From Geobacter sp. UBA6151 (GTDB lineage: Bacteria > Desulfobacterota > Desulfuromonadia > Geobacterales > Pseudopelobacteraceae): a stretch of DNA of 64,000 bases. A program made the position numbers and the translations under genes. The DNA is taken from assembly GCA_002423105.1 (NCBI GenBank), contig DIUT01000060.1:1-64000 (forward strand), given 5' to 3'. Shown here piece by piece: positions 50,254 through 59,662 of this stretch (positions are counted from its first letter, which is position 1; every line of letters begins with the position of its first letter). The notes beneath the pieces are model-generated. The model saw nothing but the letters and a program-made list of their open reading frames with translations, was not told the DNA's origin and made no database searches.

Positions 50254-53200
50254 ATGACCATCCCTGCCACCACGACCATTTATTTCTCCTGCACTCTTCC
50301 GATATCGGCTGCTGCACGGCAAACACTTGATATAGATAATCTCCTGATAGACCTGGGCAGCCAACCCTACCCGCAGATTGTCGGGTACCGTCGCATTGCC
50401 GCAGCACTCAACAGATCAGCAGGCCCCCGCCAAAAGCCGGTTTCACCGGTTTCCCTGCTGATTTACGGAACCTTGTTGCAAATCTGGCGGCATTTGATTG
50501 ATGGGGTGCCGCTTGACACGCTACCCGGCGCACTAAGTCGCGTTGGCATGCCTCCTGACGGCAATACCGCACAGGAAGCGTGCCAGCGTTTTCTTCAACT
50601 ATTCCCCCCCGGGAACAAAATTGCCGAAGTTACTCAGCCCGTACAGCGCCATTTGCTGCTGCGGGAGTTGCTGTTGCTCAATGTCGCAACTGACAATCGC
50701 GCCATAGACCCATTCCGAAAACTCTTTGATGATCGCGAACTGGCTGCCACCTCCCCTTACCGCCTGATAGCCGGCGGAGTGGAAAAAGGTCTTGCCGATG
50801 GCCCTGTAGTGCCCGGTTTCAACATGACGCTACCGGAATTGCTCAGAGCTCCTCTCCAGGCCGCTCCCGATTCTCTGGCCGATCAATTGGGCTTCATTCG
50901 TGCCCAGTGGGCACACCTTCTGCCAAACGAGCTGCTGGGGGAACTGTTGGTCTCCTTTGATGCCCTCGAAGAGGAGCAGCGTCAATGGAGTGTCGGCGGA
51001 CCAGGACCAAGCCACGTCCTCACCTTCGACTGCGCCTCCGCTACAAATCAGGCAGGAGGCCATATATCGCCTGAACATATGGCCGGGTATGAACAACCGG
51101 AATATGAAGCGTTTTCCCGGGATGCCGACTGGATGTCAAACGTGGTGATGATGGCCAGAATGACCCATGTCTGGCTGGACCAGCTCTCGAAGCGCTACGG
51201 TTATCCGATTACCCGTTTGGATCAGATACCGGATGCCGAGCTGGACCGTCTGGCGGCCTGGGGTTTTTCAGGACTCTGGTTAATCGGACTATGGGAACGG
51301 TCGAGCGCATCGCGCCGCATCAAGGAGATATGCGGCAACCCCGATGCTCATGCTTCCGCCTATTCTCTCTTCGACTACACCATTGCCGCAGACCTGGGCG
51401 GAGAACCGGCTTTTCTGAACCTTAAAGAGCGGGCCTGGCGCCGGGGTATCAGACTTGCCAGTGATATGGTGCCCAACCACACCGGCATATATTCACGCTG
51501 GGTTCTGGAGCACCCACACTGGTTTATCCAGACCGACTACTGCCCCTTTCCTTCCTATAGCTTCACCGGCGAAGATCTTTCCCATGATGCCTCAGTAACC
51601 ATCCAGATCGAAGATGGTTACTGGAGCAAGCACGATGCAGCAGTGGTCTTCCGGATGATCGACCGTCGCGATGGACAGACCCGCTACATTTACCACGGCA
51701 ATGACGGTACCAGCATTCCCTGGAATGATACGGCCCAACTCAACTACTTACTGGCCGAAGTGCGGGAAACGGTGATTCAAACCATCCTTCATGTTGCCCG
51801 CCTGACCCCGATCATCCGTTTTGACGCTGCCATGACTCTGGCAAAAAAGCATTACCAGCGGCTCTGGTTTCCCCAGCGGGGATTGGGTGGCGGCATACCG
51901 TCCCGGTCGGAGCATGCCATGGGCCGGGATGAATTCGACACCGTCTTTCCGGTTGAGTTCTGGCGTGAAGTGGTGGACCGGATGGCTGTAGAAGCACCGG
52001 ACACCCTGCTGCTGGCCGAAGCATTCTGGATGATGGAGGGCTATTTTGTCCGTACCCTGGGGATGCATCGGGTCTACAATTCCGCTTTCATGAACATGCT
52101 GAAACAGGAAGAAAACCACAAGTACCGCCAGACCATGAAGAATGTACTGGAGTTCAACGCCGAGATTCTCAAGCGTTTTGTCAACTTCATGAACAACCCT
52201 GATGAAAAGACCGCTGTCGAACAATTTGGTTCGCAAGGGAAGTACTTTGGAGTCTGCGTCATGCTAGCCACTATGCCGGGGCTTCCGATGTTCGGTCACG
52301 GACAGATTGAGGGGTTCCGGGAAAAATACGGCATGGAGTACCGCCGTGCTTACTGGAACGAAGCGCTGGATGAAGGGCTGGTACGTGGCCATGAACTTTG
52401 GATTTTTCCTCTTTTGAAGCGACGCTGGCTCTTTTCCGGCTCAGAAAACTTTACGTTGTACGATTTTATTGCCCATGATGGCAGCGTGGATGAAAACGTC
52501 TTTGCCTACAGCAACCGCTCAGGCAATGAGCATGCTCTGGTGCTGTACCATAACCGTTATGGGCATACGTCCGGCTGGCTACGCAATTCAGTTGCATTTG
52601 CCGTGAAACAAGGCTCTGGCGAGCACGGACTACGCCGCACTACTCTGGCTGCATCACTGGGAATCGAAGGACTGAGCGGAACCTATCTTGCTTTCAGGGA
52701 TCTGGCGCGCGGCCTTGAGTTTATTCGGCCTATTGAACAGGTGCAGGAGCAGGGACTTTTTGCCGAGTTGGCTGAATACGAATTCCATATTTTTATTGAC
52801 TTCAGGACTATTACCGAAGAGGCGGACGGGCGCTGGGGGTGCCTCTGTAGCCATCTTGCCGGAGAAGGGGTGCCCAGTCTTGAAGAAGAACTGATACAGC
52901 TTGAACATGCTCCATTAATCGCCGCCTTTGAGCAAGTGTTGCGTACAATTCCGGTGACGGCAAAGACGCTGTTTTTTCGCGATGAAGTCATGCTGGTTCT
53001 TGAACGGTACCAGGATGAACTGCTTTCAGTTGTCAGTAGTCCAGAAAAAACCGAAATTACTACAGCCCTGCAAGCTGCCTATGATCCTGCAACCTGCCGT
53101 ACTACTTTGCAGCACTTGCGCAGAGCAGGCGTAACCTGGAAATTGCTACCCCCAACACAACAGGAACGCCGTCTGGCTCTGGCAATCCTGCTGGTACGCT

Positions 53201-53634
53201 TGCTGGTTGTTCCACCCCGAATCGACACACTGCATGGCAAAGGATTGGTACGACCTCTTGCCAGGTTTATTGCTGGCGGCAAACAGCAAGCACCGGAACA
53301 GGAACGCTGGCACGCATCCCTGTGCAGTGCAACGGCAACAGCATGGGAGGCTTGGTTTGTAACCGGCACAACGGCAAGCGCTTGCTTGGCTGCTGCCATC
53401 TCACCGGACGAAGTCCGAAGTTTTCTGCTTGTCCACGAAAACGACAATATGGTCTGGTTTAACAAAGAACGCTTTGTGGCACTGATCTGTCGGCTCGCAT
53501 TCCAAGCCTCCTTTGACGCAGCACGGGGCATTAAAATTACTCCGGTACCAGTAACAGAGCTTATCGAACTGGCGGCTGCAAGCGGATATCGATTACAGAG
53601 GTTCCTGAATATGGCGGAGGGAATGACCCCTTGA
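50254..53634 (+). CDS. large GH13-family (alpha-amylase-type) glycoside hydrolase
   Basis: 1126 aa. The first ~300 residues match nothing I recognise. The middle (about 300-700) is a GH13 barrel: GFSGLWLIGLWERS, SDMVPNHTG (conserved region I), IIRFDAAMTL (region II, nucleophile Asp) and LLAEAFWMMEG (region III, acid Glu). Substrate strands after that end in a ~400-residue C-terminal extension, mostly helical, without a known carbohydrate-binding module. No signal peptide, so likely cytoplasmic, perhaps acting on storage glucan or maltodextrin. Start context weak (no clear SD). Overlaps the following gene by four bases. Confidence 0.82.
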   Translation: MTIPATTTIYFSCTLPISAAARQTLDIDNLLIDLGSQPYPQIVGYRRIAAALNRSAGPRQKPVSPVSLLIYGTLLQIWRHLIDGVPLDTLPGALSRVGMPPDGNTAQEACQRFLQLFPPGNKIAEVTQPVQRHLLLRELLLLNVATDNRAIDPFRKLFDDRELAATSPYRLIAGGVEKGLADGPVVPGFNMTLPELLRAPLQAAPDSLADQLGFIRAQWAHLLPNELLGELLVSFDALEEEQRQWSVGGPGPSHVLTFDCASATNQAGGHISPEHMAGYEQPEYEAFSRDADWMSNVVMMARMTHVWLDQLSKRYGYPITRLDQIPDAELDRLAAWGFSGLWLIGLWERSSASRRIKEICGNPDAHASAYSLFDYTIAADLGGEPAFLNLKERAWRRGIRLASDMVPNHTGIYSRWVLEHPHWFIQTDYCPFPSYSFTGEDLSHDASVTIQIEDGYWSKHDAAVVFRMIDRRDGQTRYIYHGNDGTSIPWNDTAQLNYLLAEVRETVIQTILHVARLTPIIRFDAAMTLAKKHYQRLWFPQRGLGGGIPSRSEHAMGRDEFDTVFPVEFWREVVDRMAVEAPDTLLLAEAFWMMEGYFVRTLGMHRVYNSAFMNMLKQEENHKYRQTMKNVLEFNAEILKRFVNFMNNPDEKTAVEQFGSQGKYFGVCVMLATMPGLPMFGHGQIEGFREKYGMEYRRAYWNEALDEGLVRGHELWIFPLLKRRWLFSGSENFTLYDFIAHDGSVDENVFAYSNRSGNEHALVLYHNRYGHTSGWLRNSVAFAVKQGSGEHGLRRTTLAASLGIEGLSGTYLAFRDLARGLEFIRPIEQVQEQGLFAELAEYEFHIFIDFRTITEEADGRWGCLCSHLAGEGVPSLEEELIQLEHAPLIAAFEQVLRTIPVTAKTLFFRDEVMLVLERYQDELLSVVSSPEKTEITTALQAAYDPATCRTTLQHLRRAGVTWKLLPPTQQERRLALAILLVRLLVVPPRIDTLHGKGLVRPLARFIAGGKQQAPEQERWHASLCSATATAWEAWFVTGTTASACLAAAISPDEVRSFLLVHENDNMVWFNKERFVALICRLAFQASFDAARGIKITPVPVTELIELAAASGYRLQRFLNMAEGMTP

Positions 53635-54623
53635 ACATGCTAATCATGGTCATATTTACCGGCTTGCTTATTCTGGGACCAACGCTGTCCAGGGCTGATA
53701 GTCCAGTCCCCGCTGAATCGACGCAACAGGTTATCAGTGTCCAGGATAAACCGTTCAATGAATACCTGTTTGGTTCTCACCCGTTGAGCTGGGCTGACGT
53801 TGATTGGGAAGCGGACCTGTACTACTCCAATGTATCCCTGAACATCCCCTTTACCGACAAGCCGTTGCAATATATCCATGAAGCAGATGAGTTGGAAATT
53901 TACAGTAAACTGTTTCTTGACTCGATCATTCCACGCTTTGTGTTGCTGGAAGCTGCTGTCATGCCGCTCCCGCTGGCAGGTGTGGGATTGAAGGAATACT
54001 CTGGAGATTTCTACAAGGCTGCCGATATCGGCAGGGACCAGAACGTTATCCAGTGGGTCACAGCCGGGTTTGAGGAACCTTGGGCATTTTCACTGTTTGT
54101 GGGAGACATGGTCAGATTTGACCGTCCGGGCGAGAGCAAGCTTTCCTCTAACAAAGGCTACATGGGTTACATGCTCAGCTACTCAAACCAACATATCAAG
54201 AACAATGTGCTAATTCCTGACCACTCACTGGAGGCAGAGTGGAAGTTGAAAGGGGAACGTAGCTTCAAGGAAGACAAACTTTCCTGGAGTTTCCGTCTGG
54301 GTGCCAAGATTCACGAAAACCAGGATATCGCCAACACCTTTTACTTGGGAGCCCGTCGCAGCAATCTGGACTTCCGGGGCAATCCTTTTGATTTTTTGCG
54401 TAACAGCACCTTTGATTTTCGCCTTGATTTTTCCCAGAAAACCGCCCTGCCGATCAGGCAAGAATATGTATTGGGGAAAAAGTTTCCAATCAAGTCTTGG
54501 GGAATTGCGCTGAAACTGGATGTCGGCCTGATTTGGGAAGATCCGGAGCGGTACAGCGGCGTGCTGCGAGACAAGGTTTTCCAGAACATTACCATGGTAT
54601 TACGTCCAAACATTCAGTTTTAG
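53631..54623 (+). CDS. outer-membrane beta-barrel protein, unknown
   Basis: 330 aa. TTG 53631 is close to GGAGGG, while an ATG two codons on also serves. Signal peptide ends SRAD. Mature chain is rich in amphipathic strands and ends in Phe (LRPNIQF), the Bam recognition signature. No family recognised. It overlaps the GH13 gene, so export of a carbohydrate-related barrel with a hydrolase is possible. Confidence 0.65.
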   Translation: MNMLIMVIFTGLLILGPTLSRADSPVPAESTQQVISVQDKPFNEYLFGSHPLSWADVDWEADLYYSNVSLNIPFTDKPLQYIHEADELEIYSKLFLDSIIPRFVLLEAAVMPLPLAGVGLKEYSGDFYKAADIGRDQNVIQWVTAGFEEPWAFSLFVGDMVRFDRPGESKLSSNKGYMGYMLSYSNQHIKNNVLIPDHSLEAEWKLKGERSFKEDKLSWSFRLGAKIHENQDIANTFYLGARRSNLDFRGNPFDFLRNSTFDFRLDFSQKTALPIRQEYVLGKKFPIKSWGIALKLDVGLIWEDPERYSGVLRDKVFQNITMVLRPNIQF

Positions 54624-54945
54624 TGTTCATGCTGTACGCTCGATAAATTCTCCTTCAAGCAAGGCGTTTCCCGGTAGCCAAGCTTTCAAAGATATGCTAT
54701 AAAAAATTCACTTTGATTTCATCTATGGCCAGTAGGTATCCATGATCGATCAGGCCGCAGACATCTCACATATTTTCGCTATGGCTGAACTGGTCAACGG
54801 CAATTTTGAATCTCGACCGTCACAACTCTTTCTTCCTTATGCAACTCCACATTTCAGTTTCCCCGTTTTTTTTACACAAGCCAAGCAATGCAGCACTTTC
54901 ATAAACAGCGCTGCCTGTTACTCTACTCAATAGGAGGAATCATCC
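54624..54945 (+). other. 322-base gap before the ankyrin gene
   Basis: A sigma-70-like promoter is the clearest signal: TAGCCA (54675-54680), 17 bases, TATAAA (54698-54703). A 63-codon open frame (54742-54933) with a weak AGTAGG site lies between this promoter and the ankyrin gene; its composition is not convincingly coding. Nothing else is seen. Confidence 0.35.
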
Positions 54946-55368
54946 ATGGAGAACGTCAATGTAAAAGATCGTAACGGCCATACCCCACTGATTAGTGCCT
55001 CCAAGGAAGGACATGTCGACAATGTCCAGGATTTGCTTCGTCGTGGAGCCGACATAACTGCCTCCAGCGAAAAAGGTAAAACTGCATTACATTATGCTGC
55101 TGCCAACGGACAGACCCAGATTGCAAAGATGCTGATCGAAAAGGGGGCAGAGGTAGATGCCAGGGACCGCGATGGCCATACACCACTGATGCTGGCCGCC
55201 ATTTATGGCTGTAACCATACTGTACAGGCTCTGCTTGAAGCCGGCGCCGACCCGAGGACCAAGACCAAGAGTGGCAATACGGCAGTAATCTATGCCGAAA
55301 ACAACAGCCACCCCGTAGCAGCAACCTTGCTCAAAAAATTTGAGCGAGCCAAGCATGGTAATGCCTGA
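54946..55368 (+). CDS. ankyrin-repeat protein
   Basis: 140 aa of four ankyrin units (DRNGHTPLISASKEGHVDNVQ, EKGKTALHYAAANGQTQIAK, DRDGHTPLMLAAIYGCNHTVQ, KSGNTAVIYAENNSHPVAA) with the usual G-TPLH/LA pattern. No signal peptide, so a cytoplasmic binding partner is likely. AGGAGG precedes the ATG. Confidence 0.9.
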   Translation: MENVNVKDRNGHTPLISASKEGHVDNVQDLLRRGADITASSEKGKTALHYAAANGQTQIAKMLIEKGAEVDARDRDGHTPLMLAAIYGCNHTVQALLEAGADPRTKTKSGNTAVIYAENNSHPVAATLLKKFERAKHGNA

Positions 55369-55378
55369 TGAACAGACA

Positions 55379-55406
55379 CGCCCTCGCCAGTTGACCGGCG
55401 AGGGCG
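55379..55406 (+). terminator. hairpin after the ankyrin gene
   Basis: CGCCCTCGCC (55379-55388) pairs with GGCGAGGGCG (55397-55406) around an 8-base loop; no T-run follows. Confidence 0.5.
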
Positions 55407-55522
55407 CGTCCTGAACCATTCTCACGTTCTACCACGCCCTGCACCCAGGCATGTTATATCCATCACAGAGTTTTGATGTGCGTGTCATTATCCGGTGACG
55501 TTGTCGGTAAGGAGCTTTGGTC

Positions 55523-56086
55523 ATGTTAAGCACGGCGGATTTCAAGAAAGGTCTTGTCATCCAACTGGATGGGGTCCCCTGCATGGTTCTTGATGTTGCA
55601 TTTCAGTCTCCCACGGCCAGGGGAGCAAACACCATGGTGAAAACCCGTTACCGCAATCTGCTTACCTCCCAGGTACTGGAGCGCACGTTCCGGTCGGGGG
55701 ACAAGGTTGATGAAGCAGACTTTGAGCGGCATAAGGGACAGTTTCTGTATGCTGACAATGATCGCGGTATTTTTATGGATATGGAAACATTTGAGCAGTT
55801 TGAAATGGATGAACCTGCCTTTTCAACCATTTCGCCATATTTGCTGGATGGCACAGAACTGACATTGGGACTTTTTCAGGGCAGGCTGGTAACCACTGAG
55901 CTGCCCCTGATCGTTGAACTAACCGTTGCAGAAACTGCGCCTGTCATCAGACATGCCACAGCAACATCTGAAACCAAGGATGCCGTCCTTGAAACCGGAC
56001 TTAAACTGAAAGTGCCTCCGTATCTGGAAACCGGCCAGCGGATCAAGGTCGATACCCGCGACGGTCGTTTTATAAGCAGGGCATAG
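55523..56086 (+). CDS. efpL: elongation factor P-like protein (EfpL/YeiP type)
   Basis: 187 aa from ATG 55523 (AAGGAG upstream). Three EF-P beta domains. The loop at the tip reads SPTARGANTMV, which is the EfpL/YeiP pattern (SPTARGA) rather than the PGKGGAF loop of EF-P, and the C-terminal domain has ELTVAETAP, conserved among both. EfpL relieves ribosome stalling at proline-rich motifs in E. coli; a similar role is inferred here. Confidence 0.88.
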   Translation: MLSTADFKKGLVIQLDGVPCMVLDVAFQSPTARGANTMVKTRYRNLLTSQVLERTFRSGDKVDEADFERHKGQFLYADNDRGIFMDMETFEQFEMDEPAFSTISPYLLDGTELTLGLFQGRLVTTELPLIVELTVAETAPVIRHATATSETKDAVLETGLKLKVPPYLETGQRIKVDTRDGRFISRA

Positions 56087-56128
56087 TCACTATGCATAAT
56101 CAGTTTTTAAAGTCCTGCTGAAAAGTTC

Positions 56129-56158
56129 TTGACACCTCCTGTGAAATACCGGTAGTTT
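56129..56158 (+). promoter_or_regulatory. promoter of the tRNA gene
   Basis: TTGACA (56129-56134), 18-base spacer, TAGTTT (56153-56158), about 15 bases before the mature tRNA 5' end. Confidence 0.6.
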
Positions 56159-56173
56159 TAATAATTCATGTAC

Positions 56174-56250
56174 GGGCCTATAGCTCAGTTGGCTAGAGCC
56201 ACCGGCTCATAACCGGTTGGTCCCAGGTTCGAGTCCTGGTGGGCCCACCA
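56174..56250 (+). tRNA. tRNA with CAU anticodon (tRNA-Met elongator or tRNA-Ile2)
   Basis: 77 bases with encoded CCA. Acceptor GGGCCTA/TGGGCCC, D stem GCTC/GAGC, anticodon stem ACCGG/CCGGT with loop CTCATAA (anticodon CAT), and a T arm CCAGG-TTCGAGT-CCTGG. It does not carry the three G-C pairs of initiator tRNA. CAU could be elongator Met or Ile2 (after lysidine modification); the acceptor resembles the Met group, but I cannot settle it. Confidence 0.9.
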
Positions 56251-56320
56251 CATCACCCCTTACAGAGGAAAGGACCGGATGCGGTCATACCGTCAAGTTC
56301 CGAGAAATTCAAAAATTTAC

Positions 56321-56354
56321 AAAGAGTGCATCCCACCGGGCTGCACTCTTTTAA
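56321..56354 (+). terminator. intrinsic terminator after the tRNA
   Basis: AAAGAGTGCA (56321-56330) pairs with TGCACTCTTT (56342-56351), followed by TTTTAATTTT. It ends the tRNA transcript and lies just 11 bases before the NIF3-like gene. Confidence 0.78.
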
Positions 56355-56364
56355 TTTTCGTTCC

Positions 56365-57525
56365 ATGAACACACCAAAAATCTCGGATATACTTGGAATA
56401 ATTAACAAAAAATTCCCTTTTAGCCTGGCTGAGAATTGGGACAACACCGGGTTCCAGTTGGGTTCTCCCTCCGGATCAGCACAAAAAATAATGGTGGCGC
56501 TGGACCCTCTGCCGGAAGTCATCGAACAAGCCATCTCCGCACAATGCCAACTGTTGATTACCCACCATCCCCTCATCTTTTCCCCTCTTCGCCAGATTAC
56601 CGCCACAACCGCTACCGGGAAACTGCTGTTACAAGCGACAGCTGGACGACTTGCACTCATATCGATGCACACTAACTACGACATTGCCGCCGAAGGACTT
56701 AACGATATTCTGGCAACACGCATCGGCCTGCACGACATTCAACCCCTCCGGATCAGCGGACATGCAGAACTGGTGAAGCTGGTGGTCTTTGTCCCAAAAG
56801 AGCATTTGTCTGTTGTGCGTGAGACGTTGTTTGAACACGCCGAGCCGCTGGGCAATTATTGCAATTGCACCTTTTCAGCAGATGGCAATGGAACCTTCCA
56901 ACCGCTTAAAGGAGCCCAGCCAGCAATTGGTGAAATCGGAAAACTGGAAACCGTTGAAGAACAGCGGCTGGAGTTACTGGTAAGAAAAGAACGGCTTTCC
57001 AAAGCGATCCGTACCCTACTGTCCGTCCATCCCTACGAGGAACCGGCTTTCGATTGCTATCCCCTGTTAAACGAGACTATTCCATACGGGCTGGGAAGGG
57101 TCGGCAGACTTGCCGAACCGGTATCGCTAAAGCATCTGGCAGACAGAATCCTTCATAAGCTCGGCTGCACTGCTGTACGGTTTGTGGGGAATCCCTCGCA
57201 CACCGTACAAAAGGTTGCGGTATGCAGCGGAAGTGGCGCTTCTCTACTGCAGGACGCAGTCCGTGCAGGGGCCGATCTGCTGCTGACCGGCGATATCAAG
57301 TACCATGATGCACGAGAAGCTGAAATGCTGGGTATCGCTCTTATTGATGCCGGACACTTCCCAACGGAGCGGATCATGGTCGAAGCGGTACTGTCTTTTC
57401 TTGACACCTCCCTTGCACAGAACAATTTTACAGCAGAACTGCTCGCTGCCGATACAGAGACTGATCCTTTTACAACGGTCATGGCTCAGCCACACGAGGG
57501 CATCAATACGAAGGAGAATCAATGA
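56365..57525 (+). CDS. NIF3/YbgI-family dinuclear metal protein
   Basis: 386 aa from ATG 56365; longer in-frame starts would read through the tRNA and terminator. N-terminal half: ENWDNTGFQLG and LLITHHPLIF (metal-binding His pair). Inserted central domain (PII-like), then C terminus with DLLLTGDIKYHDAREAE and ALIDAGHFPTE. Family members form hexamers with two metals; proposed GTP cyclohydrolase-type or folate functions remain unproven. Four-base overlap with the next gene. Confidence 0.92.
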   Translation: MNTPKISDILGIINKKFPFSLAENWDNTGFQLGSPSGSAQKIMVALDPLPEVIEQAISAQCQLLITHHPLIFSPLRQITATTATGKLLLQATAGRLALISMHTNYDIAAEGLNDILATRIGLHDIQPLRISGHAELVKLVVFVPKEHLSVVRETLFEHAEPLGNYCNCTFSADGNGTFQPLKGAQPAIGEIGKLETVEEQRLELLVRKERLSKAIRTLLSVHPYEEPAFDCYPLLNETIPYGLGRVGRLAEPVSLKHLADRILHKLGCTAVRFVGNPSHTVQKVAVCSGSGASLLQDAVRAGADLLLTGDIKYHDAREAEMLGIALIDAGHFPTERIMVEAVLSFLDTSLAQNNFTAELLAADTETDPFTTVMAQPHEGINTKENQ

Positions 57526-58238
57526 AAAAGAAACTGATCTTGCTGGAAAACTTGCAGGCCTTGGATAGTGCCATTGACGGCAAACGAGCGTCCCAAAATA
57601 CGCTGAGAGCTGAAAATAGCGAGCGTGAGCAGGAAGTATCTTCACTCAGGCAAGCCCTTGAGGCTGATATAGCCCAACAAGCTGGCCTTGAGCGCCAGAA
57701 GGCCGAGCTGGAGGTCTCACTGGACGCCGAGCTTGAAAACATCAAGCGCTCCGAATCGCACGTCAAGGAGATCCGGACAAATAAGGAATTCCAGGCTGTC
57801 GGACGTGAAATTTCAACTGCCCGCAAACAAGTCAGTGAGCTGGAAGAACAGATCCTGGCATTAACCTCTCGCATTGAAGAATTCCAGGTTTCTTTGGATG
57901 CGCGACGCTCGGAACTCAATGCGATTGAAGAGCAGAACAGTAATGCCATCTCTGAAAAGGAAGCTGTCATCGCCGTATTTCAAGGTGAAATAGACAGCGC
58001 CTCAAACAATCGCGAAGAAATCATCAAGCAGCTTCCCGCAAACCTCGTTCGTCGCTATCACCAACTGCGTGACCAGCGTCGCGGTCAAGCATTGGCCGAG
58101 GTACAGGGCGGTTCCTGCCTGGGATGCAACATGCACTTGCCGCCACAGCTATACAACACGCTCTTCAGGGGAGATGACATGATCTTCTGCCCGCATTGCC
58201 AGCGGATTTTGATTCTCAAGCAGGAACAGGCGCAATAG
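57522..58238 (+). CDS. DUF164 coiled-coil protein with C4 zinc ribbon (CdsZ-like)
   Basis: 238 aa. A long coiled coil (about 1-180) with Glu/Leu heptads, then a zinc ribbon CLGCNMHLPPQ...CPHCQRI at 198-228. Conserved next to NIF3 genes in many bacteria; proposed to chaperone or regulate secretion or RNA processes, but no function is established. Followed by rnpB. Confidence 0.9.
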   Translation: MKKKLILLENLQALDSAIDGKRASQNTLRAENSEREQEVSSLRQALEADIAQQAGLERQKAELEVSLDAELENIKRSESHVKEIRTNKEFQAVGREISTARKQVSELEEQILALTSRIEEFQVSLDARRSELNAIEEQNSNAISEKEAVIAVFQGEIDSASNNREEIIKQLPANLVRRYHQLRDQRRGQALAEVQGGSCLGCNMHLPPQLYNTLFRGDDMIFCPHCQRILILKQEQAQ

Positions 58239-58287
58239 TTGTGGATAACAGGGGAACAGTACACATGTAGTCCCCGGCATTCAGATT

Positions 58288-58660
58288 GGCTGGAGCAGAA
58301 CAGATGATCGCTGCCATCATCCTGATGGTGGAGGAAAGTCCGGGCTCCGCAGGGCAGGACGCTGGATAACGTCCAGCGGGGGTGACCCCAGGGAAAGTGC
58401 CACAGAGAGAAGTCCGCCTGTCTCGACAGGTAAGGGTGAAAGGGTGAGGTAAGAGCTCACCGGATTCGGCGGTGACGTCGAATGCCAGGTAAACCCCGTC
58501 AGGAGCAAGATCAAATAGGGAGACGCCAAGGGTGGCCCGCCCATGTCTCCGGGTTGATCGCTTGAGGCTGCCGGTAACGGTAGTCCCAGATGAATGATCA
58601 TCACCCGCTGCCGGGTAACCGGTGACGGGAACAGAACCCGGCTTACGGACTGCTCCAGCC
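58288..58660 (+). ncRNA. rnpB: RNase P RNA, class A
   Basis: Catalytic RNA that matures tRNA 5' ends. The terminal P1 helix is GGCTGGAGCAG (58288-) with CTGCTCCAGCC (-58660). Universal core elements are present: GAGGAAAGTCCGGGCTCC, the CRV-type CACAGAGA near 58400, AGGTAAACCCC, and the distal ACAGAACCCGGCTTACGG. Length ~373 fits class A. Confidence 0.96.
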
Positions 58661-58694
58661 AATATCAAAATTATTACAGAAAGTAGAACATATC

Positions 58695-59030
58695 ATGGCC
58701 ACTGAAAACGACCTTGTGCTGGTTCATGTTGACAACAAGCCAGGGTTCTATGCCCGCATAGAAGAGATCACACCCGATGTCAAGGTTGGCTGGTGGCAGG
58801 TAAAGCTGCTGGTGCTCACCTTTCCACTTCAGCTATTTACCTGGATTCTCGACGACTCCCAAATAGAAGGGCACCCCTTCACCATGGGGGGTACCCCCTT
58901 GCAACTGGAAAAACTGGTTTCTCCACTGGAAACAGAAGCGGCTGAAAAGACGGTGTCACCGGAGCAAAAACCGCCGGTGAGGACAGCAGGACAAAAAGTT
59001 GTTTCTCTGGCTGATCGCCGCAAAAAATAA
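58695..59030 (+). CDS. conserved hypothetical protein (111 aa)
   Basis: Begins MATENDLVLVHVDNKPGFYAR; middle WWQVKLLVLTFPLQLFTWILDD, then a Glu/Pro-rich linker and the basic end SLADRRKK. Looks like a small beta barrel plus disordered tail. No function known to me. 35 bases after rnpB. Confidence 0.78.
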   Translation: MATENDLVLVHVDNKPGFYARIEEITPDVKVGWWQVKLLVLTFPLQLFTWILDDSQIEGHPFTMGGTPLQLEKLVSPLETEAAEKTVSPEQKPPVRTAGQKVVSLADRRKK

Positions 59031-59054
59031 CCATTTTTTTTGAGCTTTTATTTG

Positions 59055-59082
59055 AAGCCTCCGGGTCATACGGAGGCTTTTT
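59055..59082 (+). terminator. intrinsic terminator
   Basis: AAGCCTCCG (59055-59063) pairs with CGGAGGCTT (59071-59079), followed by TTTTT. Ends the rnpB-side unit before the second island. Confidence 0.88.
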
Positions 59083-59662
59083 CAATTGCATCCAAACATG
59101 ACAACGTATTGCTTGTCATAAAGGCGACAGTACAGCCACCCGGTCAGGTACTCCGCACGTACACTGGAGTTTATTCAATCAGGTCCGGCACTTCTGCCCT
59201 AACTTCCGACTCCCCTTCGCACGTAATCCTTTGTACCCTGAACCATAAATTTATAGGCATTGGAAGCATAAAAGCTGCCGAGAGTTCAGGCGTGAAGATA
59301 TTTCCGCGAAAATGCAAGGGAGGCGGGAAGCATAAAGTGGCAAGAAGTTCAAAAAGTTGGATAAACGAAATTGCAAACTCATGGTTCCAGGCGCAGTTTC
59401 AGATGCACACAAGCTGTATCTAAAAACAGATAAGTACAAACAATTTCGGCAATTTGAAAGCGCGACATGATTTATCTGACAGCAACAGCAAGGCGCTTCA
59501 AGATCAGCTTGGAATTAGCATGATCTCCTTAAAGCACACTGGCTATATGACCTCGGCCAACTCAAGCGCTTTTTGTTTGACTAGCATGAAAGCGCTATTG
59601 TAAAAGTTTAAAACAAACCTCCAAACAATATACTTCGAAATATGTTTCAAAAGGGGTTCATC
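59083..59662. other. 580-base gap at the edge of island 2
   Basis: No supportable gene. Two similar stretches, AGCATAAAAGCTGCCGAGAG near 59267 and AGCATAAAGTGGCAAGAAG near 59332, read like a degenerate repeat. Base composition drops toward AT around 59,560, marking the left edge of the AT-rich block. An open frame over 59040-59423 is dismissed as it overlaps the terminator. Confidence 0.5.

Noticed and set aside
56239..56364. Longer NIF3-like protein start
   Set aside because: It would begin inside the tRNA and read through a terminator.
59083..59662. A 127-codon open frame and other short frames before island 2
   Set aside because: It overlaps the strong terminator at 59055-59082, has no RBS, and its composition is not coding-like.
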